Under the pieces are notes generated by a model. It saw nothing but the letters and a program-made list of their open reading frames with translations, had not been told where the DNA came from and made no database searches. A program made the translations under genes and the position numbers. Below, piece after piece: positions 30,006 to 41,100 of a stretch of 64,000 bases of DNA; the first letter of the stretch is position 1, and each line of letters begins with the position of its first letter. Source of the stretch: Cercis canadensis (taxonomy: Eukaryota; Streptophyta; Magnoliopsida; Fabales; Fabaceae); contig QAOA01002231.1 in NCBI GenBank assembly GCA_003255065.1, positions 158,012 through 222,011 on the forward strand, given 5' to 3'.

Positions 30006-31082
30006 AGGATAAGCTCCTTTTAACATGTGTATTGTTGTGTTAAGATGGATGTATTGATGTTGCATAATTTTTCTTTTATTTCTTTATTGTTGTTTCCTTA
30101 TCTTCTGAATGTATTTTGTATCTAAAAGTTTGGACTGGTTTGTTGGATCTCCTCTGAATATATCCTATTACATTGTAACCCTTGAAGTTTATCTTAAAAT
30201 CATTTTCTTTTACGAAATGTTTAAACATTTTGTCTAGTAAATATTTATGTTCTTCAAGGTCATGTGATATCTGTCTCCATAATCATTTGGCTGTGATTTG
30301 GCTTTGCTCTGTGCGAGGCTTCATTCATGGGAGGACTGCTTTGGTTCCTTAATAAACTCAAATGGTAGAGTAGGTGGAACCTCTTTTCGTTATCCCTTTG
30401 GTATTTGCAGCCCAAAAGCCGGATCCCAACAGCTAGAACTTTTTTTTTTCCCCATGCAATACCAAACATGGTCAATTGACCTTTATTTGCGTTAAAATAA
30501 ACGCTATGGCCGCAGATGTGACAGATGCAATGGTTAAAATGAAAGTTAAATCCATGGATGGAACAGATGATAAGATTAATAGGGCAGAAATAGAAGCTTA
30601 GCAGGATTTTGCTTTCCTTGAATTCTGACTTGCCACAGAAATTCAGTGCTCAAATCCTATAATCAATGAACTGCGTACATACAAATAATGATCAAGCTTA
30701 AAAAAGGAGATCACTTACATACAAATAATGATCAAGCAAAAGCAAGAAAGGGGTGAGAAGTAGAAAGAGGAAAACAATGACAATTTGTGGGAGGGGGGGA
30801 TGAATGATTATATAACATCCAATCTTTCTATTCACCACATCACTCCTTCATCGTCCTGCCGGGAGGAGATGCTTTCTAGAATATCAACACAAATGACAGC
30901 TGCACATCTGAAAGAAACCTTTCTCAGTACTTACGGAACAAGGGAAACGCACCAAATCCAATAGCAGAGGCAAATCTGTGCCAATCCCTTTCCTTCAAAA
31001 TTTTCACATGGCTTCATTGAATAAATCCAGGTTGGTCAATATTGGAACACCTATCTTCTTTCTTCATATTAACATAAAATAT
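30006..31082. other. Convergent 3' spacer
   Basis: This lies between the SKIP4-like stop and the stop of the minus-strand 161-residue gene. It contains a near-perfect direct repeat, ACATACAAATAATGATCAAG, at about 30676-30695 and 30716-30735. I see no additional gene. Confidence 0.6.
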
Positions 31083-32890
31083 TCAGGTACAAATATCATT
31101 TTTTCTAGTCCTTTTCCTTTTAAATGCCGGATGTATGATTACATTGTATGAATCTAACTTCTCTATTCTTGCAATGCAGTCTTTCATCCTCTTCAAAACA
31201 ACTGGCATGGCAGCGGCATTGCTTGAGATCTTTTCTTTGAGCAATTGTACTTTCTTGGCAGTCTCTGGATCCTCTGGTGCAGATAAATTTTCCTCACTTA
31301 AAACATCTCGTTCTGCCACATCTGTACAGTAAAAACCTGTTCAACACCAAATAAGTTACCTAGAAAGAGTTCAAAGAAATATCTATAGTATGTTTCATCA
31401 TCCATAAACTGAAAAAGACTACAAGCAACAATGCATACACCTGAATGTGTATATTTGTATTCAATTTACACAAGACTGATGTTAAGAAGTACTCCAGATC
31501 ATAGATCGAAAAGAGTTGCTTTGTTGTACTAATAATTACTGTTCTAATATTATAAAATACAGAACAAGTACTAAACAACCAATGACATAAGGTACATTTT
31601 TAATAATGACAGTGCTATGGCTACCTTGACTTAACAAAAGCATATTTTCTCCACCTCATGTCCTATAACTTAACACTAAAATTGTCATTGTGGCAACCAC
31701 CACCCCTCCAATACTGTTATCAAAACCTCTTCTGCCACTACAAAACAAGTATCTTGGTATCTACCCACATATTGCAATTGTGTTGAGAATGCCACTTCCA
31801 CTAGTCAAAGTACCAGACTCCTCTCAGAGCCCAATCTTGAATGTAGCAAATTAGACACAGAAGTAATTACAAATGAGTGAAAATGGAAACTTTTTCCTTC
31901 AATTTCCACCATTAAAATCAATGACTCAAGCACCATACAAGTGCATATGGCAATTTATAGAAAGAGTCCTTATTCCTCATTATTTCTACTCAGTATGAGC
32001 AAAATGAGATTCACAATTTGCTGCTGAATGTGAGCTGATGAGCTCACCCATTTGTTTTATTAGTGTGCATTGATCTCAAATCTCAATATATGCCTTAGCA
32101 TGTACAAAAAGTAAATAAACAAAATTGACAGAACTAAACTGTGGAATCATAAATTGCTTTATTACAATTTCCTAATGCCAGTTTTTCCTACTAAAGCCTA
32201 CATTTATATTTTCAATTGCCAAGTCGCCTTATAAATGTCATAAATTTAGCACAGCATTCCATCAACAAATACTGCATACTATCTTAATCATGCTCATTTT
32301 ATCACTGAAATAAATTCCAAAGACAACAAAATAAATGAAATGATCCAAAGTATCTATTTCCTTTGGACCCCAAAGCATGAACCATTTACTCGATTATGTC
32401 AGGTTTTTCCCACATTACAAAGACCAAGACACTTTGAAACAAACCACTTAAATCGAGCACTACAAAGCCTTCTGTCCCACATTAGAAAGACGGGAAAAAA
32501 AAAACTTTCCTTCGCCATCTTACTCTCCACTGCCAATTAACTAGTGACCAGAAATTTTCGCAGAGAAATGAAAAATATAACTACGTTAAAGAGCAACCCA
32601 AAGCCCTAAATCAAGGAAACAAACATAAACCCTAGAAACACACCTGGGTTTGGACCTGGATCTGACACCTCTGGAACAAGGGGTCTCTGAGCAGCGAGAA
32701 CCGAGGCGAGTGTGGTTTTTAGCTGATCCGGTAGAGTTTCTCTGTATTCTAGAATCTTATGCGCCATTTGCTTCACATCAGACTCCAAGGTCTCCAACTC
32801 TTCGGGGCATGGATCTCCTCCGGGTCCACATTCGGAGCTCCGAGCCTCTTCATGGGTTCCCAACTTTTCTCGGAGCTTCTCCAGAGCCAT
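31083..32890 (-). CDS. Unrecognised coiled-coil-like protein, at least 161 aa
   Basis: Two minus-strand exons (32890-32644 and 31321-31083) join across a 1.3-kb GT-AG intron and give 161 residues from the first in-frame ATG (MALEKLREKLGTHEEARSSE). Helix-rich, acidic/basic segments (ELETLESDVKQMAHKILEYR; AKKVQLLKEKISSNAAAMPV) flank a Pro-containing linker at the exon joint. The C-terminus is basic (AFKRKRTRKN), a likely nuclear signal. I do not recognise the family; a subunit of a nuclear complex would fit but is a guess. The same frame stays open for 109 codons upstream of this ATG without another ATG, and part of it looks protein-like, so the true N-terminus may lie further out. Confidence 0.78.
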
Positions 32891-33217
32891 GTTGGGATTT
32901 GATGCCAGTGAGGCACAGTGCCAGAGAGTTTGCTTGAGTTGCAGATGGATCAGGTGCAAATTTTTGTGTTCAATTTCTTCTTTCCTCTTCTGGAGGGAGT
33001 AGGTCAGGCGGGCTTTGGAGGGTGATTTTGATTTTGATTTAGGAATTTTAAATTTTGAAACTTCAAAATGTTTTGTGAGAGCATGACGACGACGTTTTTT
33101 GGTACCAAAGGCTGAGATGGCCGGTTTTGTGCGTAGATGAGCAATCTTCTTTGTGGTCAGAACCTTTATTAGGCCTCGTTTCTTTTTTCTGTTGCAAAAA
33201 GGCCCTCTATGGGGCCT
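32891..33217 (-). other. 109-codon AUG-free open frame upstream of the 161-aa gene
   Basis: Read on the minus strand in the gene's frame, there is no stop from just after TAA at 33218-33220 to the ATG at 32888-32890, and no ATG. The proximal part reads like protein: basic KKRRRHALTK, KSKSKSPSKARLTYS, then a helix-like LQKRKEEIEHKNLHLIHLQL running straight into the annotated start. An out-of-frame ATG at 33084 opens a 26-codon frame ending at 33004. Possible explanations are non-AUG initiation, a missed first exon, a lost start, or chance. Confidence 0.6.
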
Positions 33218-33226
33218 TTATTGGAT

Positions 33227-33315
33227 TGGGCCCTTCCAAGAATTAGTTTTTTTCTTCTAAACAAATAGAGTTTAGAAATCCTTCTATTGGATTGGATTGG
33301 GCCCTCTATTGGGCC
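33227..33315 (-). promoter_or_regulatory. Cluster of TGGGCC (site II) motifs
   Basis: TGGGCC occurs at 33227-33232, 33298-33303 and 33310-33315, within duplicated GGGCCCTCTAT-like blocks. TGGGCY site II elements bound by TCP factors mark many plant housekeeping and ribosomal promoters. Their place just upstream of the AUG-free frame suggests the transcription start of the 161-residue gene is around 33.15-33.2 kb. Confidence 0.55.
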
Positions 33316-33329
33316 TTTATTTTTTCTAA

Positions 33330-34384
33330 ACACCTATAAAATTAATCTCTTTGGAAGAACATCTAATTAATGTATAACAAATTTATTTTCACCACTAACA
33401 GATGGCCACCCAAGTAATATTAGAGTATATATTTGTTTATGTTGTCTTAAGTTCGAATTTCTTACGAAATGTGGGAAAAAATTTCATCAATTCAGCCTAA
33501 ATAATACTTTAAACAGCTCAATTTTTTTTTTTGTTATATAAGAGCGCAATGCATTAGAAAAATAAGAGAGAAATACATGATGAAAATAAAACCAATGACA
33601 TCAAATCCTCTAATTCTTATGACTAATGGAGATGTCATTAAACTCACATGTCATTTGGCAAAACAGTTCAATTTACAAACCCTTAATTGTGCAACCTCTA
33701 CCTATGTATAATGCAATAGTTAAATTTTTTTTAAAAAAAAATTAACAGTGAGGGTATCTTCTTTGTTGACCGAGACTAAGTCCCTTCCTAAGCAATCTTA
33801 ACTCTTAAGGACGTACTCTTGACATCGACTTAGTGCAAAAAATTTCTTTAGGTGCTGAATCAATGATTCAAATAAGCATTCATTCAATTTTTTAGGGAGA
33901 AAAAAAAATGTAAAGTGGGTTATTTAACTTAAATATTCTGGATTATTAACTCTTTTAAGTTTTAACAGTCATTTTACACAATATTTTTTTCTTTTTAAAT
34001 TTTTGCTTCAGTTTACTTAATCCATGTCATCATAATTCATAACTTAGGTGACCTATGACCAAAAAACAAAAAGAAAACTCTAAAAGTAACCAACCAAGGG
34101 GGTTCAACTTCAACACCTACTTTTGAAGGTCTCCTCGGCAGTTGCCCTACCTCCACCAAGCAGATGTATTTTCTTGTGCCCCAAGAATCACTTTCTAGCA
34201 TTACAAACACAGTCAACAATCCTTCATTTAGTATTACTGTTATAGTTTTACTTGTACCTACAGCAATGGAAAGAATGCTTTCTGCCCATATATCATCAGA
34301 AAAACAAAAATGGCTTGGAGAAGCAGGTGCTCAGATTGAATTAAGATCATAAACACCAACTCACCAGAACAAGTGCTGTGAAAT
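33330..34384. other. Intergenic, contains copy 1 of a dispersed repeat
   Basis: About 33535-33640 resembles 37750-37850: both carry TTATATA, then a GAGAGA-containing stretch, then ATCAAAT..TCTA.TTCTTATGAC. No coding capacity or terminal structure is visible in either. The rest is AT-rich and featureless to me. Confidence 0.45.
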
Positions 34385-35605
34385 TTGTTAGTTTTCACCC
34401 CAGATCCAAAATAATCCCTTCTAGAATTTGCAATTGACATGCTCTTCTGGTGCTCTAGTTTGGAACAATCATGGATGCGATGACCAAGCCCACCCACAAT
34501 ATGCACAACCCTTGACGCCACTGGCTTTGGTGATTGCATCAATATCTTCCATTGGATCATTGAGCTCAGCCAATACTGGGGGAATCCTCTGTCTTGCTTC
34601 TGGCAAGAGGTGTTTCAGATCAAGTAATATTGTCTCACTCTGATTCTTGTTTATAAATGTTGTCGTGATGCCTGTCTTGCCACATCTTCCAGTGCGTCCA
34701 ATCTATGGACGTAGTTTTCAATTTCAGCTGGCATGTCATAGTTAATAACATGCTGAATATCAGGAAAATCCAAGCCCTTGGATGCAACATCAGTTGCAAC
34801 CAACACTTCTTTGTTTCCTGACTTAAAAGCAACACTTGCAATTATCAAGGTTCATTTTTTTTCTTTGCTAACAGTTCCTTCAGTCTCCCAGGAGTGGCAA
34901 CAACGATATGAACACCCTTCTTCACAATATCTAGCCGTGTTCTCATATCCACTCCACCAATGCAAAGCAATGGCCTGAGCTCTGGATATCCAGCTTCTCT
35001 CAAAGGTATCAAGAACTGTTCAACCACTTCATAGGTCTGCCTAGCCAGTTCCCTTGAAGGGCAGATGATCAAACCAAATGGGCCTTCTCCTGGAACAATA
35101 GGCATCATAATCTCCTCCCGCAATGCCACCATGATCATTGGCAGTACAAAAAACAGTATTTTCCCCGAGCCTGTAAATGCAATCCCAATCATATGCCGCC
35201 CAGATAAGATAACAGGGAGACCTTGCACCTGAATTGGTGTTGGTTGCACAATCCCCTTGGTTTTCAACTTCTTCAAGACGGGCTCGGGAAACCTCATATC
35301 TTTGAAGTTCTTGATTGGGGCTATGATATCTTCACCATTAACTATTATATGCCACTGCTTACGTATCAAATCACATTCCTTTCTAGACATTCTTCTCACG
35401 TGCAAAGGTGGCTTCCATCCTGTAAGTAAAGGCTCCGTATAAGTGATTCCCTTAGCCAATTCACGAACAGATATAAGGGGTTTTCGATCTGACCAGTTTT
35501 CAATCATCTCCTTTTCCTGTTGAACAATCTGCTCTGTTGCACTAATCTCAGGTTGATCCCGTTTCAACTGCGAGGCCTTAACCAGAAAGATTTGGATAAT
35601 AGTTT
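34385..35605 (-). pseudogene. Decayed DEAD-box RNA helicase copy, RH35 (abstrakt)-like
   Basis: A minus-strand helicase copy of about 1.2 kb without introns. The first part is one open frame from 35567 to 34845, with the RH35-type N-region (KRDQPEISATEQIVQQEKEM), Q motif (GIVQPTPIQVQGLPVI), motif I changed from the usual GxGKT to GSGKI, motif Ia and ATPGRLKELLAKKK. Then about 130-140 residues, including the DEAD box and motif III, are deleted; the copy resumes at [20 protein letters not shown] (motif V) and continues through EIENYVH in other frames to a CCHC zinc-knuckle region, with at least three frame changes. Lack of introns suggests a retrocopy, though I see no clear A-tail or target duplication. 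Not expected to make a helicase. Confidence 0.9.
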
Positions 35606-35712
35606 AGATTCTAACTCTCATTATTCCAAGTCACTCAGACTAATTAATTCATTATAAAATTTATAAACAGATTAAAATATTAGTAGGTTTTTTTTATTTT
35701 ATTTTTTTTATA

Positions 35713-36246
35713 AACTTAAATTCTATCAATAATTTGGAGATGTGAAACATATTTGAAATTAATCCAATTAACAGTGAAGATCAAAGATGGATGAGTTGGA
35801 GCCTTGAGAACCCCTTTTATTATAAAAGCTATCCAACCCTTGCAGGGACCGTCAAATATATATGACTGAGTTGAGGATGTATGTTCCTTCTGGGATCCAA
35901 ACCCGAGCCTTCCCATCCCATTTACATGCTTCATTCCATGCTTTCAAAAATGCCTTCCAAACAACACCAACATAATATATAATTAGCTAACTATTCACTA
36001 AAAAGAAAGTCAATTAATTAGTTAATTACCTTAATTAATTATAACAAAAAAGGGGAAAAAAAGTTATTATTCAGTTGCAATATCTAAATGGGCATGGATT
36101 AATTACCTCACTATTATCAGTCGCTCGCCATCTGCAATTGCACCATAGTCTTTTACACTAAACTTTATTTTGAGTTCAGCTTCTGCTATCCAAATTAGCA
36201 AGAACACCACCATGCAAGCACCCACAAGAAAATGTTTTAGACCCAT
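35713..36246 (-). pseudogene. 5' fragment of a polygalacturonase (GH28) gene
   Basis: Two minus-strand exons of a secreted pectin-degrading polygalacturonase remain. Exon 1 (36246-36107) starts MGLKHFLVGACMVVFLLIWI, a signal peptide, and continues to the family block FSVKDYGAIADG; a small frameshift before TDNSE is the first break. The donor GTAATT and an acceptor near 35954 still fit. Exon 2 (35953-35713) carries AFLKAWNEACKWDGKARVWI and PEGTYILNSV, a stop-containing patch, then the GPCKG block and LKAPTHPS. The similarity ends near 35713, before the catalytic NTD/GxDD/HGxxIGS motifs, so about three quarters of the gene is missing. It lies directly upstream of the helicase copy, and a SINE sits just 5' of its ATG. 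Confidence 0.87.
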
Positions 36247-36302
36247 TTCAATCTTCTTCTTCCTTTTTTCCTTTGAGAAGAGTAATTTATTTGTTATATA
36301 TG

Positions 36303-36517
36303 TACAGGAGTATAATTTTATTTTTTGTAGTTTACACCCAAAGTATCTCCACAACCTTTGAATATAAGCTAATTCTTGTTCAGAAAGGGAGTAGGTAAAT
36401 CACTCATAACAAGCGCGACTCTAAGGATTCGAACTCAGGATCTTTAGCCTAGAATGCCTTGGAGCTCAGTCTGCTTCCACTGAGACAACACCTTGTTAGT
36501 ATACAGGAGTATAATTT
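36303..36517 (-). mobile_element. tRNA-derived SINE with 16-bp target duplication
   Basis: TACAGGAGTATAATTT is present exactly at 36303-36318 and 36502-36517. The 183 bases between them, read on the minus strand, begin with a tRNA-like head: an A-box-like GTCTCAGTGGAAGC about 15 bases in and a B-box-like GAGTTCGAATCC about 45 bases later. The body that follows is unrelated to tRNA and the end is A-rich (ACTACAAAAAATA). These are the hallmarks of a complete SINE. The perfect duplication points to a fairly recent insertion. It landed about 55 bases upstream of the polygalacturonase fragment's ATG. Confidence 0.88.
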
Positions 36518-38171
36518 GGATACCTAAAAATGGAAGTTGCTTCGTGCATGGGTTAGCTGAAATATTTTGTTTCTTTTTTCCTAATCTTTTGGACTTTTGA
36601 TATATGTGGAATTTATTCACTCACTTGATTTTTGTATGAATGCGCTTTTTTTTTATTTTAAAGAATTATTCTAAGGTCAAAACTTAAAACAAAAGAGCAT
36701 AGAGTGTAAAAAGGATAAAATTTCCAATCATACTCTCAGTATAATTATCATGTTTCAGAATAACTATATATATATAAATGCAAAAATCACATGTTAATGA
36801 AATAACTATATAATACCAAAATATCACCTTCTTGAAAAGAATGTGCTTTGGCACTTTTGTTTTGTTTTGTTTTTTCTGAAGTTATGGAACCTGATGGGAA
36901 TAAACAATTTTTTTAACAAGATTTTGATTATTTAGTTGATGAGAATTCTGAAGAAGATGGAAAGTTGATCAAAGAGTAGAAGTTTCGAGGAGTGATTGCA
37001 CACAAATTCAATGCTGAAGGGCTCTCAGAGGGAGTATTCAGGGGTTGACTTCTGGCCTACTGAAGTGTGATCACCAAGCTTAAATGTTGCTTTCCATTAT
37101 GGCTTTAAACTAACTAAATTAAAAAGATTCCAAAAATATAATATCATCATTATAATTTTCAGCAGAAATGTTCAGTTGCAAAAAACAAAAGGATCATGGT
37201 ATTGATGGATACCATATCTGATTCGAAATTCCAGCAATTCTCACCATGATTTTGGTTCTTTCCCGTTTCCACGATTAAAAGAGGAAAACTACGGCGAAAA
37301 TTAAAAAAATTAATAATGAATGAAAGAAGGTTTATTATGGCACCACCAAATTTTAGGCTTCATCATGTTAAAAACAACTACACTGTAGATCCTTTTAGAA
37401 TGTGAATTCCCTACTTATAGTTGAGAGAGAACTTTAGACGAATTTGAATCTGAAGTGATGTCTTAGTAGAGCTGAAGGGCTTGAATCATTAATGATCATG
37501 AATCTGTTTCTGAAATTAATTTAGGGGAAGAAAAAAGTATATTAATTTGTTAGGAGTTATTACGTGAAGGCCTAGGAAGTTGTTCAAGTAATACTCTGCT
37601 CAATTTTGATGCTAGAAATAAGAGGACTCGAAAAATAAGTTAAAAAATCACTTGATGTAGCCTAATTATCACTAACCTCAAAATATCTTTTTTCTATTAA
37701 TTTTTTAATGCTGATGACAATTTTACAATAATATTTGCTAAACACTTGTTTGTTAGGTTATATAGGAATGTGCTAGAGAAAGAAAAAGAGAGTACATAGC
37801 AGAAATAACATCTATGATATCAAATATTCTAGTTCTTATGACATCAAACACTAAACCCACAAGTGCCACTTTATCAAATATGTAATTCACAATAACGTCT
37901 GTAACATTTTTACCAAACAATATTCTAGATCAGGTGAAAATTTGAAACATTATGTCCTATCTCAGTCACAATGTCTTTCCAGGTAAACAATCCCTTCCCA
38001 AATTTAAAAGACATCTGTATTGCAATTGCTAATCAAACTTGAAGTGTTTCGCACAAGAGGCTAGATGGAGTAAAATTTTAAACCATCCACCCCTGGAAAA
38101 AGTAAGGGAAAACAAAATAAAAATATAAATAAGAAAAGAAAATCACATAGCTCCTGTGTGTTTTCAGCAGT
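36518..38171. other. Intergenic, contains copy 2 of a dispersed repeat
   Basis: 37750-37850 matches 33535-33640 at a diverged level (see that entry). 36.5-37.7 kb is AT-rich with no recognisable coding fragment. No gene is supported. Confidence 0.45.
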
Positions 38172-41100
38172 TCATAACTTGGATTTGATGGGTGAATTTT
38201 CTGTTTTTGCCTTCCTAACTAGACCTTCTTGAACCACTGATGCAAGAAGCTGCAAGTGCATGAACGGGAACACTGTAAGACAGCTTGGACAGGGGGATCT
38301 TTAGGTAATAACCATAATATAAGAAAATAAATACGCGAATAAATAAATAAAATGCAGAAGGCGAAGAAGGGTTGAGAGAATAAGAAAGTCCCTTTTAGAA
38401 CTGCATTGCACCAGGGACTGGTGAGGTAAGGGCTGAAGAGATATGATTTCTTTTTTTGGTTACATGACACTGCATGGAGGTTCAAACCCCTAACTTTGTG
38501 CAAACTACCCTAACCTCTGACTACTAAACTACACCTAGTGGCTTGAAGAGATATTATTTAGTAACCCCTTACCTCTCCTTTCTGATTGAACATATTGCCT
38601 GTGACAGAGCCACGTGCATTATAGGCAGAAGGGCTGTGGATCTGTAGTATAAACTGGATGCATTAGCAACATAAAAAGAAATTAGAAATGAGAATGAAAC
38701 ACTTTTTGAAACTTACCACAAATAGCACCCACTCATCAGCTCTTAAAGGCCGGTGGAACCACATGCTGAAAAGGAAATTGAATTAGGATTTCATATAAAG
38801 CAAGGAAGCAAACTACTAGCTTGAGAACTTATAAGGTATGCCTCATATGTTAATGATCAAATTAACCATCATGCAAACCAATAGGACTCAGATACTTACG
38901 CATGGTCCAGACTCACAGAACGTGTCTTCAAACCCCTCCCACGGTGGGGATTCAAACTTACTTGAAGAAATATTAGATCTGAAGTATATGCCACCACACA
39001 CCTGCAATACAACCATGCCAAGAACTTATGAAAGGCCAGAAATCAGTAGTCTTTCCTGGAACCTCGGGAAACGTCTATTTGAGTGTTTGAGTATATCAAG
39101 TGATTGTCACATCACCACTCATAGACAAGCCATATTTATCCACATGCAGGTTCACTATAACTGCATTGTGGTGCAACCAGAAGAATTTTCTAGAAATTTC
39201 CATTTGCATAAACTCCAACTAATCATTTTAGGGAGGAGGGTTTTCCAGAGATAAGACAAATTTTAATATAAAAACACACAACTATTTAAGTCGCTGCAGA
39301 ATTACAAAGACATTGAACTACAGGGTCGAAAAGCTTTTCTTTTTTCTTTTCTCCCCACTACTTCACTTTCTCTCTCCCAAATGCAAAACAAACCTACAAT
39401 TAACTGCATTGCAACTTAATTTTTATGTTCCCACATCAGTAAAAGCTCTTCCAAGTTCATGCATTAATAAATTACTGATTCCGCTCAAACAATTCAAGAG
39501 CCAGAGATATCTAGTAGATTATTACCTATGCAGGGCCTGATCATCAGAGAGTTTTCCTTTTGCTCTAAACCAGTATCTCAGACTGCCAAAAAAGTTAACA
39601 GGTTCAGGTGGCATAGAAAGAAATATAAGGTCTGTATTTTGCATCAAAAGACAAGCATAAATGTAAGCAAACAATGGCAGAGACAGAATCATGCTAACCT
39701 AGGAGGAGATTTGGTCTGATTCGTTGAAGTCTTAGGCTCACAGAACCGTATCTCTATAGGCCATGGGATGAATTCTTTTGCAGCCACCTTGTTCCGGTAA
39801 GTTCTGAATCAAAAAATTTAACATTATGGGAAAGAAATCCTCATACAAATTAAGACAAATACCTCATTTTTTACATCTACAATAAGGTGAAAAAGCCTCA
39901 AATCATATAAGTGGAGATGGCATACACCCATTCAAATGACTCTCATTGCTAAAACTAAACTTCTGAATGATATTATATAACACGTTCCTTATGTAGTCAC
40001 TCTAGTAAAATCGTTCAGTGCTTATGTAATCTTGATTGCTACAATACATACAGACATCAATACACAAGAAGAGCTAAATAAAACAAACATAAAAATACGT
40101 AATTTAATGGCGAAAAGGCGTCTAATATACCTGCAAAACATGATAATATAACAACTTCCTAGCATAAAGCAAAATATACTTGATTCACCATGAATCTTAC
40201 CTTGGAAGACGAGGGTCTGTAAGGCGTGTTTCCCGTAGCTCTTCCATTGACAGAAGCTATAACAGATAATACACTTAATAGTTTAAGATCCACAACAGCA
40301 AGTTGGAAAATCTTAATGAATATTAACTTGTTACTTGCCGTATCTGGAGCAGGGACAGATGGCATAGCCACTTCCTGGTGGTCAAACCCTAATTCTTCTT
40401 TCTGTAAAATTAAGGTATTAGCAATGTTACATGTGCTGTGGAGATTATAGCAGATTTCCATAACTAGAGTAAAGCATACATGTAAAAGGAACAGAAATCA
40501 GTGACAGTGACAACAGCCTAAATAGAAAGTTGCATGAGTCATATGATATTATGCAGTCACAAGAAAACTGATAAAACCCAAAGGGAGATTTTTAACGGAT
40601 TAAGATGCTTCAAATTATGTAACCACATTACCATAATCGAAGGAATACGTCTATAAAGTTCCATCTATTCAACCTTGTGTGAGGTCATGAGCTGCCCAAC
40701 AACCATTTCATCTTTTATATCTAGTGTCATATTCTCAAAACAGATACTAAAAACACCAGATAGGTAAATGATAAAGGGGGATGAACAGAGTTAGTACATT
40801 ATCTAATATTTTATCTCCTTTAAGGTCTTTGCCACCCTGCTAATAAACTCAAAAGCCTATAATGGCATGAGAGCAAGTACAAATTCCTTCATATCACAAT
40901 CATAATTTTTTCAATTCAAATTTCTTTGAAACCTTCATTTCAAGATAGAACTAGGCCCTACTTTGCTGACTTGACCATCAAATCAGTAGATTAGTCTTAC
41001 TGTGAAGTTATACAACTGCAGTATCCCAGATGGCCTTCCAAAATATGTCTGTGTCCTATAATTCCAGGTAGTGCTAAACTATATTGTTAAACTAGAATAT

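Noticed and set aside
33330-38171. LTR retroelement explanation for the pseudogene island
   Set aside because: No terminal repeats with TG..CA ends and no gag or pol-like frames were visible; the flanking repeat copies lack such features.
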